A DNA stretch of 64,000 nucleotides from SIG452 sp045638525 (lineage in GTDB: Bacteria > Bacillota > Clostridia > UMGS1840). The notes under the pieces are model-generated. The model did not search any database and was not told the origin of the DNA. It saw only the letters and a list, made by a program, of their open reading frames with translations. Position 1 is the stretch's first letter; every line of letters starts with the position of its first letter. Below are positions 1 through 7,003 of the stretch, one piece after another. The stretch spans positions 62,001 through 126,000 of the forward strand of contig JAZUBQ010000004.1 in the NCBI GenBank assembly GCA_045638525.1, in the 5' to 3' direction. The translations under genes and the position numbers were made by a program.

Positions 1-378
1 GTATTATCCAAATTCTTACGTCCCGTACTGAACCGACTATTTCATACAAAATCCGACTCTGCATTACAAAAAATTGCAACCAATATTTCTGCCAACTTAT
101 TAGGCATCGGAAATGCCGCCACTCCATCGGGTCTTTGTGCAATGAAAGAGCTGGACAAAGAAAATCAAGAATCCCAACTCCCAAGTGATGATATGTGTCG
201 GTTTCTTCTGTTCAACACCTGCTCGGTGCAGTTAATTCCCACCACAATTTTAGGGCTTCGGGCAATGGCAGGTTCCAACAATTCTTCTGTAATTCTTCTG
301 CCTGTTATTTGTGTCAGCATTACCAGTCTTTTGGTGGGACTTCTGCTTTGCAATCAGTTGCTTCGTCTCAGAAAATAA
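1..378 (+). CDS. spmA: Spore maturation protein A, C-terminal part
   Basis: The gene enters from outside the window; its last 125 residues are read in frame 1 to the TAA at 376-378. The stretch NLLGIGNAATPSGLCAMKEL and the later TTILGLRAMAGSNNSS are typical of SpmA, a nucleoside-recognition-domain membrane protein needed with SpmB for dehydration of the spore core. A hydrophobic helix follows (residues ILLPVICVSITSLLVGLLL) and a short basic tail ends the protein. spmB starts 18 bases downstream, the usual spmA-spmB order. Identification is strong; the N-terminus cannot be judged. Confidence 0.93.
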   Translation, partial: VLSKFLRPVLNRLFHTKSDSALQKIATNISANLLGIGNAATPSGLCAMKELDKENQESQLPSDDMCRFLLFNTCSVQLIPTTILGLRAMAGSNNSSVILLPVICVSITSLLVGLLLCNQLLRLRK

Positions 379-396
379 TCAAAAGAAGGTGTCCTA

Positions 397-921
397 ATGC
401 TAAAGACTCTGTCCGAATGTTTGTTTCCCTGCCTTGTGTTGGGAATCATTATAACCTCTGTCATCAGAAAAAATGATACCATCCGCTCTTTTACCGCAGG
501 AGCAAAAGACGGATTCTCTGCCATTTGCTCCATCACCCCCAATATTCTTGCCATTATGATTGCCGCCAACCTATTCCGTGATTCCGGTGCCCTTTCGATG
601 ATTTTAAGACGAATTTCCCCCGTTCTGCACAAACTGGGCATCCCTCCCGGCATCACCGAACTGATTCTTTTACGCCCCATTTCGGGAAGCGGCGCAATGG
701 TACTGCTATCCGACGTATTTCGTCAATTTGGTCCCGACAGCTACGAAGGTCTTTTGGCATCTGTCATCTGTGCTTCCACAGAAACCACCTTGTACACGAT
801 TCTGGTATATTTTGGAGTAACAAAAGTAAAGAAAACCGGGTTCCCTCTTGCTTTGGGACTGATGATGGATGCATTTGTGGTTTGTCTTGCGATCTTTGCG
901 GTAAAATATCTGTGCACTTGA
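397..921 (+). CDS. spmB: Spore maturation protein B
   Basis: A 174-residue membrane protein, the usual SpmB length. Family marks include the N-terminal FPCLVLGIIITSVIRKND, the GAKDGFSAICSITPNILAIMIA stretch and ELILLRPISGSGAM around residues 87-100. SpmB acts with SpmA in the developing spore and affects core water content and heat resistance in Bacillus and Clostridium perfringens. The start has an AAGAAGGTG ribosome site 5 bases upstream. The last codons overlap the -35 box of the promoter for the following oxidoreductase gene, so the sporulation unit ends here without an obvious hairpin terminator. Confidence 0.95.
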   Translation: MLKTLSECLFPCLVLGIIITSVIRKNDTIRSFTAGAKDGFSAICSITPNILAIMIAANLFRDSGALSMILRRISPVLHKLGIPPGITELILLRPISGSGAMVLLSDVFRQFGPDSYEGLLASVICASTETTLYTILVYFGVTKVKKTGFPLALGLMMDAFVVCLAIFAVKYLCT

Positions 922-946
922 CAAGAAATTGCGATTATGCTATGAT
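918..946 (+). promoter_or_regulatory. Sigma-A type promoter for the SDR gene
   Basis: TTGACA at 918-923 and TATGAT at 941-946 are separated by 17 bases. The -35 box overlaps the stop codon of spmB. It would drive the SDR and GNAT genes independently of the sporulation genes. Confidence 0.75.
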
Positions 947-978
947 AACAAAAAGAACAATAAATGGAGACAATATGT

Positions 979-1686
979 ATGAATAAAAAAATCGCATTGG
1001 TGACCGGGGCCGGTCGTGGAATCGGAAAAGCAATCGCAAAAAAACTGATGGATGACGGTTTTTTTGTGGTAGCAAATTCCAGACAAACCATCATCGAAGA
1101 AACGCCATCTTCTGCTTATTATCAAGCTGACGTCAGCAATCAAGAACAAGTGAACGAAATGGTGGCGTTTGTGGAACAAACTTATGGTACCATTGATGTA
1201 TTGGTAAATAATGCTGGTATCGCACAGCAAAAACTATTCACCGATCTGACAGAATCCGATTGGGATACTATGCTGAACGGAAACTTAAAAAGTATGTTTT
1301 TGGTAACCAAAGCTGTTCTTCCCGGAATGATTCGTCAAAAATCAGGTAAAATCATCAATATTTCCTCCATTTGGGGACTCACGGGAGCTTCTTGCGAAGT
1401 GCATTATTCTGCGGCAAAAGCAGGCGTTATCGGCTTTAGTAAGGCGTTGGCAAAAGAAGTTGGCCCCAGCGGAATTTGCGTCAACTGTGTTGCCCCCGGA
1501 ATCATCAAAACGGATATGTTAAACGATTTTTCCGAAGAAGATTTATCTGCATTAAAGGAAGAAACTCCATTACAAATTCTGGGAACTCCCGAAGATGTTG
1601 CCAATGCAGTCAGTTTCTTTGCCTCTTGCAAGTCTGATTTTATCACCGGGCAGATTTTAAGCCCCAACGGAGGATTTGTGATATGA
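979..1686 (+). CDS. Short-chain dehydrogenase/reductase (FabG-like)
   Basis: Classical SDR of 235 residues. The NAD(P)-binding TGAGRGIG lies at residues 9-16, NNAG at 77-80, the catalytic Ser at about 130, and the YxxxK pair at Tyr143 and Lys147; the C-terminal PNGG is typical. It resembles 3-oxoacyl-ACP reductase and sugar-type SDRs, and the substrate cannot be told from sequence. I prefer the ATG at 979 over an in-frame ATG at 964: GGAG at 966-969 is spaced correctly for 979 and lies inside the codons of the earlier start. The stop overlaps the start of the acetyltransferase gene by 4 bases (ATGA), so the two are translationally coupled. Confidence 0.9.
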   Translation: MNKKIALVTGAGRGIGKAIAKKLMDDGFFVVANSRQTIIEETPSSAYYQADVSNQEQVNEMVAFVEQTYGTIDVLVNNAGIAQQKLFTDLTESDWDTMLNGNLKSMFLVTKAVLPGMIRQKSGKIINISSIWGLTGASCEVHYSAAKAGVIGFSKALAKEVGPSGICVNCVAPGIIKTDMLNDFSEEDLSALKEETPLQILGTPEDVANAVSFFASCKSDFITGQILSPNGGFVI

Positions 1687-2129
1687 AAATTGTTGACTTT
1701 TCTCCGAAATATGAGAAAGAGTTTTACCAAATGTGTCAGGACTTTTTTTCCTCTCCTGCTGTGTGTCATTCCATTGCACCAACGGCAATGAAAACCACCT
1801 TTGAAGCTACACAAAACGGGTCTCCGTATCTTCGCGGACTGATTCTTACCAAAGAAAACCTTGTGATGGGATATCTGCTTCTGTCCTTCACGTATTCCAA
1901 TGAAGTGGGTGGCGAAGTGGTATGGATTGAAGAATTGTATTTAAAAGACGAATTTCGTAACAAAGGCTACGGAACAAAAGCATTGCAATGGGTGATATCG
2001 GAATACGAAAACCGTGTAAAACGCTTTCGACTGGAAGTCACGAAAGAAAATGAAGGTGCAAAAAAGCTATATCAGCAACTTGGTTTTTCAGCCTTAGCGT
2101 ATGAACAAATGGTAATTGATAAAGAATAA
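1683..2129 (+). CDS. GNAT family N-acetyltransferase
   Basis: A 148-residue GNAT protein. The acetyl-CoA binding motif A is visible as FRNKGYGTKAL at about residues 91-101, preceded by the beta-strand VVWIEELYL and followed by AKKLYQQLGF near the C-terminus. The acceptor substrate cannot be predicted. It overlaps the SDR stop codon by 4 bases and is followed at once by a hairpin terminator, so SDR and GNAT make a two-gene operon. Confidence 0.88.
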   Translation: MKIVDFSPKYEKEFYQMCQDFFSSPAVCHSIAPTAMKTTFEATQNGSPYLRGLILTKENLVMGYLLLSFTYSNEVGGEVVWIEELYLKDEFRNKGYGTKALQWVISEYENRVKRFRLEVTKENEGAKKLYQQLGFSALAYEQMVIDKE

Positions 2130-2137
2130 CAAAAAAA

Positions 2138-2176
2138 GCGATGAGAACCTAATGATTCTCATCGCCTCTTTTTTGT
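2138..2176. terminator. Bidirectional rho-independent terminator
   Basis: GCGATGAGAA and TTCTCATCGC form a 10-bp stem with an 8-base loop (2138-2165). An A-run precedes it and T-rich sequence follows. It separates the convergent GNAT (+) and ferredoxin (-) genes. Confidence 0.9.
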
Positions 2177-2182
2177 TTGGAA

Positions 2183-2353
2183 TTAATCCTCAACAGGAGC
2201 ACCTACCGGGCAAACGCCTGCGTAAGTACCACAATCGATACAAGCATCTGCATCAATTTCATATTTGCTATCGCCTGCAGTAATACAGCTTACCGGGCAT
2301 TCAGCTTCACATGCACCACAGCTGATGCATTCATCAGTAATTTTGAAAGCCAT
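2183..2353 (-). CDS. Small clostridial-type ferredoxin with altered second cluster motif
   Basis: A 56-residue protein beginning MAFKITDECISCGACEAEC, clearly of the clostridial 2[4Fe-4S] ferredoxin family, a soluble low-potential electron carrier. Motif 1 is complete (Cys9, 12, 15, 19). Motif 2 reads CIDCGTYAGVCP: the expected third cysteine is Tyr44, leaving Cys38, 41 and 48. An extra cysteine (Cys23) occurs in CPVSC, where clostridial ferredoxins usually have Ala. The total is still eight cysteines. The ribosome site AGGAGGTG lies 6 bases before the ATG. Family assignment is firm; cluster content is open. Confidence 0.93.
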   Translation of the reverse strand: MAFKITDECISCGACEAECPVSCITAGDSKYEIDADACIDCGTYAGVCPVGAPVED

Positions 2354-2385
2354 TGGGAATACACCTCCTATTAAATTCTTCTTAT

Positions 2386-2414
2386 ATCTTACTACATTTT
2401 TTTCAAAATTTCAA
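2386..2414 (-). promoter_or_regulatory. Probable sigma-A promoter for the ferredoxin gene
   Basis: On the minus strand TTGAAA (2409-2414) and TAAGAT (2386-2391) are separated by 17 bases, about 30 bases before the start codon. Confidence 0.5.
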
Positions 2415-2433
2415 TAGTTTTTTTCTATTTTCT

Positions 2434-3180
2434 CTAAAAATTTAAAGTTAATCCCACCGGACAGTGGTCACTCCCTAAAATTTCAGAATAAATCACACTA
2501 TCCGAAATGTTTTCCTGCAAAGAATCCGACACAACAAAATAGTCAATTCTCCAACCGATATTTTTGGTTCTTGCAGAAAAACGATACGACCACCAGCTGT
2601 AAGCATCGGTCTTATCAGGATATAAAAACCGGAAACTATCTAAAAAACCTGCCGCTAACAGTTCAGTCATTTTTCCACGTTCCTCATCAGAGAAACCGGG
2701 ATTTCCACGGTTGGTTTTTGGATTTTTCAAGTCAATTTCCTGATGAGCAACATTCAAATCGCCACATAAAATGACGGGTTTATCAAGACCTGACAGATAC
2801 GTTCTGAAATCATCCTCAAATTCCATACGGTATGCCAGACGTTTCAACTCCTGCTGTGCGTTGGGAGTATAGCAGTTCACCAGATAAAACTCATCAAATT
2901 CCAGGGTAATTACCCTGCCTTCATCGGTATGTTTCCCCGAAATTCCATATTGAACAGAAAGCGGCTCTTGTTTGGTGAATACTGCGGTTCCGCTGTAGCC
3001 TTTTTTCTGGGCACTGTGCCAGAACTGATGATAGCCGTCCAGCACAAGATCAGCTTGTCCCTCCTGCATTTTTGTTTCCTGCACACAAAAGATATCCGCA
3101 TCCGCATCGTGAAAAAAATCTAAAAACCCTTTGGTAAGACAAGCTCTTAACCCGTTGACATTCCAAGATACTAATTTCAT
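2434..3180 (-). CDS. exoA: Exodeoxyribonuclease III (AP endonuclease family)
   Basis: A 248-residue exonuclease III / AP endonuclease for base-excision repair. Seen in order: LVSWNVNGLRA at the N-terminus, the metal-binding Glu in CVQETKMQ, GYSGTAVFTK, the catalytic GDLNVAH with NPGFSDEER, WRIDYFVVSD, and C-terminal GSDHCPV with the catalytic Asp-His. Length is normal. An AAAGGTGG ribosome site precedes the ATG. The name exoA follows Bacillus usage; xth is equivalent. Confidence 0.96.
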   Translation of the reverse strand: MKLVSWNVNGLRACLTKGFLDFFHDADADIFCVQETKMQEGQADLVLDGYHQFWHSAQKKGYSGTAVFTKQEPLSVQYGISGKHTDEGRVITLEFDEFYLVNCYTPNAQQELKRLAYRMEFEDDFRTYLSGLDKPVILCGDLNVAHQEIDLKNPKTNRGNPGFSDEERGKMTELLAAGFLDSFRFLYPDKTDAYSWWSYRFSARTKNIGWRIDYFVVSDSLQENISDSVIYSEILGSDHCPVGLTLNF

Positions 3181-3202
3181 AAGCTACCACCTTTTTAAAA
3201 AT

Positions 3203-3853
3203 TTATGCCGCGTAAAACAGCCACGCACCAATCACATTGATGCCAAGATTTGCCCCTAAATGCAACAGCCACCCACCATATATATTGTCACACCGACGAT
3301 CCGCTTCGCAAAAAAGAAGTCCCGCCCCAACCAATCCGACAATGCAAAAGATTACCATTGCAGGGGAAAACCAACTTTGGAAAATGCTGATGTGATATAA
3401 GGCAAATAAAACTGACGAAAACAAATACGAAAAGATTTTCTGCCCCCGTTTGTAAGACAAACGGAACAAAAACCCCCGAAAGAAAAATTCTTCCAAAAAG
3501 CTGTTAACCAGAACAATATGCAAAAACACAAAAGGATACTCTACTTTGGTAATTCCCTGAGCCTTTAGTCCGGATATAATCTGTTGGCTGTCAAAAAATG
3601 AATATAACAGTGTGTAACCAAGCCAGATAACAAAACAACATCCAATCCCCATAAAAAACGGGATTTTTAAAGCCTTTTTGTTTCCGAAAGACAAAACACC
3701 GCAAAGTACGTCTCTTTGTTTTGCCAAATAACAAAGCGGAACCACTCCAAACACCAAAAACTTCCCTATGGAAGTAATCCAATAAGTATTATGAGGTGAA
3801 ACCGTCAACAAGGCGTATATCACACAAGATACGATTGCAATCCCTGCCGTCAT
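3203..3853 (-). CDS. CPBP-family intramembrane metalloprotease
   Basis: A 216-residue polytopic membrane protein with the CPBP (CAAX protease / bacteriocin-processing) signature: EEFFFRG at about residues 121-127 (EExxxR), a second motif with ALYHIS, and a third near LLHLGANLG with the conserved His and Asn. Members are intramembrane proteases, some involved in bacteriocin immunity; the substrate is unknown here. It starts 3 bases after the stop of the YdcF-like gene, so the two share a transcript. Confidence 0.85.
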   Translation of the reverse strand: MTAGIAIVSCVIYALLTVSPHNTYWITSIGKFLVFGVVPLCYLAKQRDVLCGVLSFGNKKALKIPFFMGIGCCFVIWLGYTLLYSFFDSQQIISGLKAQGITKVEYPFVFLHIVLVNSFLEEFFFRGFLFRLSYKRGQKIFSYLFSSVLFALYHISIFQSWFSPAMVIFCIVGLVGAGLLFCEADRRCDNIYGGWLLHLGANLGINVIGAWLFYAA

Positions 3854-3856
3854 CGC

Positions 3857-4513
3857 TTACCCCTCCGTTACGCTGCCGTCATTTTCAGAAACCGGAATCG
3901 GTTCTCCCAAAAACTCCGGTTCGGGATGTAAAATTTCACACTGTAAAAAAGCTTTGACTCTGGCAAACATTTCCCGGGTATGTTGAGTTTGTTTCAAACT
4001 TTCGCCATAGTCCCCTGCCGAAACCCCAACAGCATTGAAATCCAAAGACTTTGCCACATATAACGCACGATATAAATGTTCTCTTTGACTGACAATCAGT
4101 GCTTGTTCCACTTTGAAAATTTCTTTGGCACGATACACCGTATCATACGTACTGAATCCGGCGTGATCCATAAAAATATGTGACTCAGGAACCCCTTTTT
4201 TCACCAAATATGATTTCATGGCATTCACTTCGTTATAATCTTTGGTTCCGTGATCTCCCGACACGATAATATCCTCTGCGTAGCCATTTTGATACAGTTC
4301 ACAGGCAGTATCCAACCGCTGTGCCAATGTCTTGGAAACCGTATTGCCATACACAGAAGCACCCAAAACAATAATGGCATCTGCTTTTTGGGGATGCTCA
4401 CTCACAAGTGACTGCCCCACCCGATAAACATACAGATTAATTCCGCCAATCGACAATATAACTATCAACAAAAGAACAATCAACTGTTTCACCAAACGTT
4501 TGATTCGATTCAT
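3857..4513 (-). CDS. YdcF/SanA-like protein (DUF218 domain)
   Basis: With the start at 4513 the protein has 218 residues: a basic N-terminus, one membrane anchor (LIVLLLIVILSIGGINLYVY) and a DUF218 domain with ADAIIVLGASVYGN, DIIVSGDHG, AMKSYLVKKGVP and VSQREHLYRA. Relatives include SanA and YdcF, linked to envelope integrity in enterobacteria; the biochemical role is unclear. The ATG at 4513 has GAGGAAG upstream. An in-frame extension to 4615 is AT-rich, crosses the ribosome site and adds nothing recognisable. Cotranscribed with the CPBP protease downstream. Confidence 0.85.
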   Translation of the reverse strand: MNRIKRLVKQLIVLLLIVILSIGGINLYVYRVGQSLVSEHPQKADAIIVLGASVYGNTVSKTLAQRLDTACELYQNGYAEDIIVSGDHGTKDYNEVNAMKSYLVKKGVPESHIFMDHAGFSTYDTVYRAKEIFKVEQALIVSQREHLYRALYVAKSLDFNAVGVSAGDYGESLKQTQHTREMFARVKAFLQCEILHPEPEFLGEPIPVSENDGSVTEG

Positions 4514-4620
4514 AGGTTGTTGCTTCCTCTCAATTATAGATACTGACATCAGTATAACATACGATTTAAAATTTGTATACTGTTTTGCCAAGAATTTTAA
4601 AAAAATTTTTATCATACAAA

Positions 4621-4661
4621 AAAGAACAGTTTTTTTAAAAAAATCAAAACTGTTCTTTTTC
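4621..4661. terminator. Hairpin terminator between DUF1540 and YdcF-like genes
   Basis: AAGAACAGTTTT and AAAACTGTTCTT form a long stem with T-runs on both strands. On the minus strand it ends the DUF1540 transcript. Confidence 0.8.
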
Positions 4662-4773
4662 GTTTGGGAATGAATCTTTTTCTTTTGTAAATAAAAAGGG
4701 ATAAAAACGGATTTGAAATTATGAAAAGCAGCTTAGAAACACACTTTTCCAGAGATAGCAAAAAAGGAAAAAA

Positions 4774-4938
4774 CTATTTCTTCGCAAAGGATTTACAGTC
4801 GGTACACTGATCCATTGCAGGGTTGCTTTCATGTGTTCCGATGCTGACACAATCCAAAGAACAATAGTTTTCGGAATTGCAATGATGTTTACACTGCTGT
4901 ACGGTACATTTGATAGAATGATTTGCTTGACGATTCAT
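4774..4938 (-). CDS. DUF1540 domain protein, small cysteine-rich
   Basis: A 54-residue protein with KCTVQQCKHHCNSENYCSLD, IGTHESNP and CTDCKSF, the DUF1540 pattern of paired cysteines that may bind metal. DUF1540 proteins are common in spore-forming Firmicutes and their function is unknown. An AGGAGG ribosome site lies 9 bases before the ATG. The upstream region carries a perfect match to the Bacillus sigma-G consensus, which suggests forespore expression. A SCIFF-type peptide was considered, but the cysteine spacing is DUF1540. Confidence 0.88.
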   Translation of the reverse strand: MNRQANHSIKCTVQQCKHHCNSENYCSLDCVSIGTHESNPAMDQCTDCKSFAKK

Positions 4939-4992
4939 ACGAAAAAGCCTCCTTTTATTTTCTGTGAAAAGATTGGATTCTCATCACAGTTT

Positions 4993-5022
4993 TAATATGG
5001 CACATTTTTCGTTATCGTATAC
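4993..5022 (-). promoter_or_regulatory. Candidate sigma-G promoter
   Basis: On the minus strand GTATA (5018-5022) is followed after 18 bases by CATATTA (4993-4999), matching the B. subtilis sigma-G consensus GHATR-N18-CATnHTA at every defined position. It lies 55 bases before the DUF1540 start codon. Function is inferred. Confidence 0.6.
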
Positions 5023-5029
5023 TCTTTTT

Positions 5030-5254
5030 TTAAAAAAATAATAAAAAAGCTACCAAAGCAATCAAGATCCACTCCTGGGAATCTTCGCTGAAAAGAATCA
5101 GTAAAATCCCAATCAAAATCGCATCATCAATTTCAATTTTGGAAAGCGCAGAGTCGATAGACTTACTCTTTTTTTGAACTTCTTTTGGGCGTGGAATTTT
5201 TGGCATGGCACTCTCTTGTTTGGTATACACCGTTTGGGGGAAAGACTGATACAT
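5030..5254 (-). CDS. Small membrane protein of unknown function, probably sporulation-linked
   Basis: A 74-residue protein with a polar, basic first half (PKIPRPKEVQKKSKS) and a hydrophobic C-terminus split by an acidic turn (ILIGILLILFSEDSQEWILIALVAFLLFF), suggesting a small two-helix hairpin in the membrane. No family is recognised with certainty; short proteins of this build are frequent in clostridial sporulation loci. A GGAG site precedes the ATG. It is the last gene of the run 6066-5030. The function is not predicted. Confidence 0.7.
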   Translation of the reverse strand: MYQSFPQTVYTKQESAMPKIPRPKEVQKKSKSIDSALSKIEIDDAILIGILLILFSEDSQEWILIALVAFLLFF

Positions 5255-5281
5255 GATGAAAGGCTCCTCACTCTATGTATT

Positions 5282-5647
5282 TTAAGAAGATTTTCCCGAT
5301 TGCTTCATATTGTGTAACACTTCATACGCCTGTAACAGCTTCAGGCAAGAGTCCACTTTGGGCTGTCGGGAAGCTCGAAGATAGGGTTTGATTGCAGAAA
5401 GCAACGTTGCTTCTCTTGTGTTTTTTGCCTGAGAAAACCGCTGCATTAACCCGGAAATCTGTTGCATCATTGCCGCAGTATCAAACAATTCGTCTGAATT
5501 TTTTCCGGACGAAACCACCGGAAGACTCCCATTGTCTGATTTCTTTGACAACAGACTTTCAGCCAACTGACCGGCTTCTTTGGCTTTTTCTTCCCCGAGT
5601 ATGCCCTGAAGCATACCAAGCATTGCATTTTTATCAAATTCTGCCAT
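5282..5647 (-). CDS. Conserved hypothetical protein, helical
   Basis: A 121-residue soluble protein, mostly helical by composition, with a C-terminal block LLSAIKPYLRASRQPKVDSC followed by LKLLQAYEVLHNM. That block looks conserved-family-like, but I cannot name it. The ATG at 5647 has AGGAGGTG 6 bases upstream; a GTG at 5656 overlaps the ribosome site and is less likely. It lies between two other small genes (27 and 27 bases away), in the same probable sporulation unit. No function assigned. Confidence 0.75.
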   Translation of the reverse strand: MAEFDKNAMLGMLQGILGEEKAKEAGQLAESLLSKKSDNGSLPVVSSGKNSDELFDTAAMMQQISGLMQRFSQAKNTREATLLSAIKPYLRASRQPKVDSCLKLLQAYEVLHNMKQSGKSS

Positions 5648-5674
5648 AGGATTCACCTCCTCTGCAGAGTTTTC

Positions 5675-5914
5675 TTATTTCAGTTGGGAAATGATACGGA
5701 TCAGCTCCTGATTGTTGCTTTGCAAAAAAGTTTTCATCAGCTCTTTTTTATCCTTATCATTAAAATTACGAATCAGCTGAACAATCTCATCCCGGTCCAC
5801 TCTGGAAAATGCTTCTTGCACCATAGGATTTTCAGAAAGCAGTTTTGCTCTTCTCATCGCATCCTCGATGCGTTTATTATCATATCCTTTGAAGATTTCC
5901 GAAATTTCTGCCAC
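5675..5914 (-). CDS. Conserved hypothetical protein, small, charged and helical
   Basis: A 79-residue protein (MAEISEIFKGYDNKRIEDAM at its N-terminus) rich in Lys, Glu, Arg and Leu and probably all helical. It starts with GTG at 5914; GGAGAGG sits 5 bases before. A long hairpin lies just upstream, between this gene and the 19-residue ORF. It ends 27 bases before the next gene. I do not recognise a characterised family. Confidence 0.75.
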   Translation of the reverse strand: MAEISEIFKGYDNKRIEDAMRRAKLLSENPMVQEAFSRVDRDEIVQLIRNFNDKDKKELMKTFLQSNNQELIRIISQLK

Positions 5915-5940
5915 AATATCCTCTCCTTTTTTAAAAATGC

Positions 5941-5993
5941 GAGGTCATGGCAAAAACGCTGTTTCTGTTTACTATCTTATGCCACGACCTCAG
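5941..5993 (-). terminator. Intercistronic hairpin after the micro-ORF
   Basis: On the minus strand GAGGTCGTGGCA pairs with TGCCATGACCTC (12 bp including one G-U) around a 29-base loop, then GCATTTTTAAAA. It follows the 19-residue ORF by 14 bases and precedes the next ribosome site, so it could be a partial terminator that lowers expression of the later genes. Confidence 0.55.
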
Positions 5994-6006
5994 ATTTTAT
6001 GTTTTG

Positions 6007-6066
6007 TTAATAGAATAATAATAAGAAAATCAAGATAAAAAATAATAAAGAAGAATCGCCTTTCAT
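6007..6066 (-). CDS. Putative 19-residue hydrophobic peptide
   Basis: The reading frame MKGDSSLLFFILIFLLLFY is preceded by AAAGAGGTG with good spacing to the ATG (6064-6066). Sequence and size resemble the very short hydrophobic spore-associated peptides (YjcZ/SscA-like) of spore formers: a polar head and a single membrane segment rich in Phe and Leu. It heads the run of small minus-strand genes ending at 5030. Support is the ribosome site, composition and context only, so expression is inferred. Confidence 0.5.
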   Translation of the reverse strand: MKGDSSLLFFILIFLLLFY

Positions 6067-6182
6067 CACTCTCACCTCTTTCAGTAACAATATATGCCAA
6101 AATGAATTTTGTGTTATAAAAAATCAGGATACGGCTACAATAATACCGAAAATAAAAATACAAAAAAAGGGAGAGCGAAGCT

Positions 6183-6317
6183 ATGTTTGATCAGGATTTT
6201 TTTTGGAATCTTTTTTTAAAAACCGGAAGGGTTGATGCCTATCTTCTGCTAAAACAACACGCTTCTTCCGATTCAATATCATCGGACAAAACGAAAATAG
6301 AAAAACATCAGGAATAG
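6183..6317 (+). CDS. yqzL: YqzL family protein
   Basis: A 44-residue protein. Its first part, MFDQDFFWNLFLKTGRVDAY followed by LLLK, fits the YqzL family (short, W/F near position 8, then KTG.xxAYLL). YqzL is a conserved Firmicutes protein of unknown function. The tail SSDSISSDKTKIEKHQE is polar. GGGAGAG lies 7 bases before the ATG. A strong terminator overlaps the stop codon, so this is a single-gene transcript diverging from the micro-ORF. Confidence 0.8.
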   Translation: MFDQDFFWNLFLKTGRVDAYLLLKQHASSDSISSDKTKIEKHQE

Positions 6318-6340
6318 AGAATTCTATTCCTGATGTTTTA
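6302..6340 (+). terminator. Terminator of yqzL
   Basis: AACATCAGGAATAGA and TCTATTCCTGATGTT form a near-perfect stem of about 15 bp followed by TTTATAAC. The stem begins inside the last codons of yqzL. It probably also works on the minus strand, downstream of the polysaccharide operon. Confidence 0.88.
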
Positions 6341-6342
6341 TA

Positions 6343-6386
6343 ACAAAAAGATATTTAGTTAGATAAAAGCTATCGTATCTTTTTTT
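6343..6386 (-). terminator. Weak hairpin at the end of the polysaccharide operon
   Basis: On the minus strand AAAGATA and TATCTTTTT can pair across about 24 bases right after the last gene of the operon. The stem is short and AT-rich; the yqzL hairpin just beyond may provide the main stop. Confidence 0.4.
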
Positions 6387-6391
6387 ACATA

Positions 6392-7003
6392 TTATCCTTG
6401 AAAGTCAAGGTTATTTTCATCCTTATAACCAATGATTTTAGCAGGAACACCTGCAACAATGGCGTTTTTGGGAACATCCTTCACAACCACTGCCCCCGCA
6501 GCCGCTAAACTGTTGGAATGCATGGTAACAGCTCCTAATACCTTTGCACCGCAAGTGACAGAAACATTATCTTCCAAAACAGGAGAAACATCCCCTTTAT
6601 AACCAATGGTAACCTGCTGATAGATTCTGCAGTTTTCACCAATCTTCTGGGCGCTGATGATGGTTGCAAAGCCGTGTTGAATGTATAAACCGCCTCCGAT
6701 ATCTTTGGTATAGATATAAAGACTTTCCATCGGCTTCCATAACATTCTGGTAATCAGATATCCCAACAAAGAACGGGAAGGATGTTTCAAACGATGTAAA
6801 AGCAGATTCCGAAATTCCTGTTTATAAGTCAGATACCAGTTCATTGCAAAAAAGGAACCAAAACTTTTTCCGTCAATCTCGGTCCAACGGGCAAGATCCG
6901 CAAAAATCAGCTGTTTTTGGCGGGAACAAGTGGCACACAAATACACAGGAAGGGTTCTGGGATAATTGATAAGGGCAAATAATTTTTTAGCGACATCCGG
7001 CAT
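6392..7003 (-). CDS. Hexapeptide-repeat acetyltransferase, serine acetyltransferase-like
   Basis: A 203-residue protein with an N-terminal helical part (to about residue 95) and a left-handed beta-helix: GGGLYIQHGFATIISAQKIG, CRIYQQVTIGYKG, VTCGAKVLGAVTMHSNSLAA and VVKDVPKNAIVAGVPAKIIG. CysE relatives in polysaccharide loci usually O-acetylate sugars rather than serine. The start has AGGAGG 8 bases upstream and overlaps the acyltransferase gene by 17 bases. It is the last gene of the surface-polysaccharide operon, and a role in acetylating the glycan is inferred. Confidence 0.85.
   Translation of the reverse strand: MPDVAKKLFALINYPRTLPVYLCATCSRQKQLIFADLARWTEIDGKSFGSFFAMNWYLTYKQEFRNLLLHRLKHPSRSLLGYLITRMLWKPMESLYIYTKDIGGGLYIQHGFATIISAQKIGENCRIYQQVTIGYKGDVSPVLEDNVSVTCGAKVLGAVTMHSNSLAAAGAVVVKDVPKNAIVAGVPAKIIGYKDENNLDFQG

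Noticed and set aside
4774..4938. SCIFF-type ribosomal peptide precursor
   Set aside because: The cysteine pattern (CTVQQC, YCSLDC, CTDC) is DUF1540, and no radical-SAM maturase gene is nearby.
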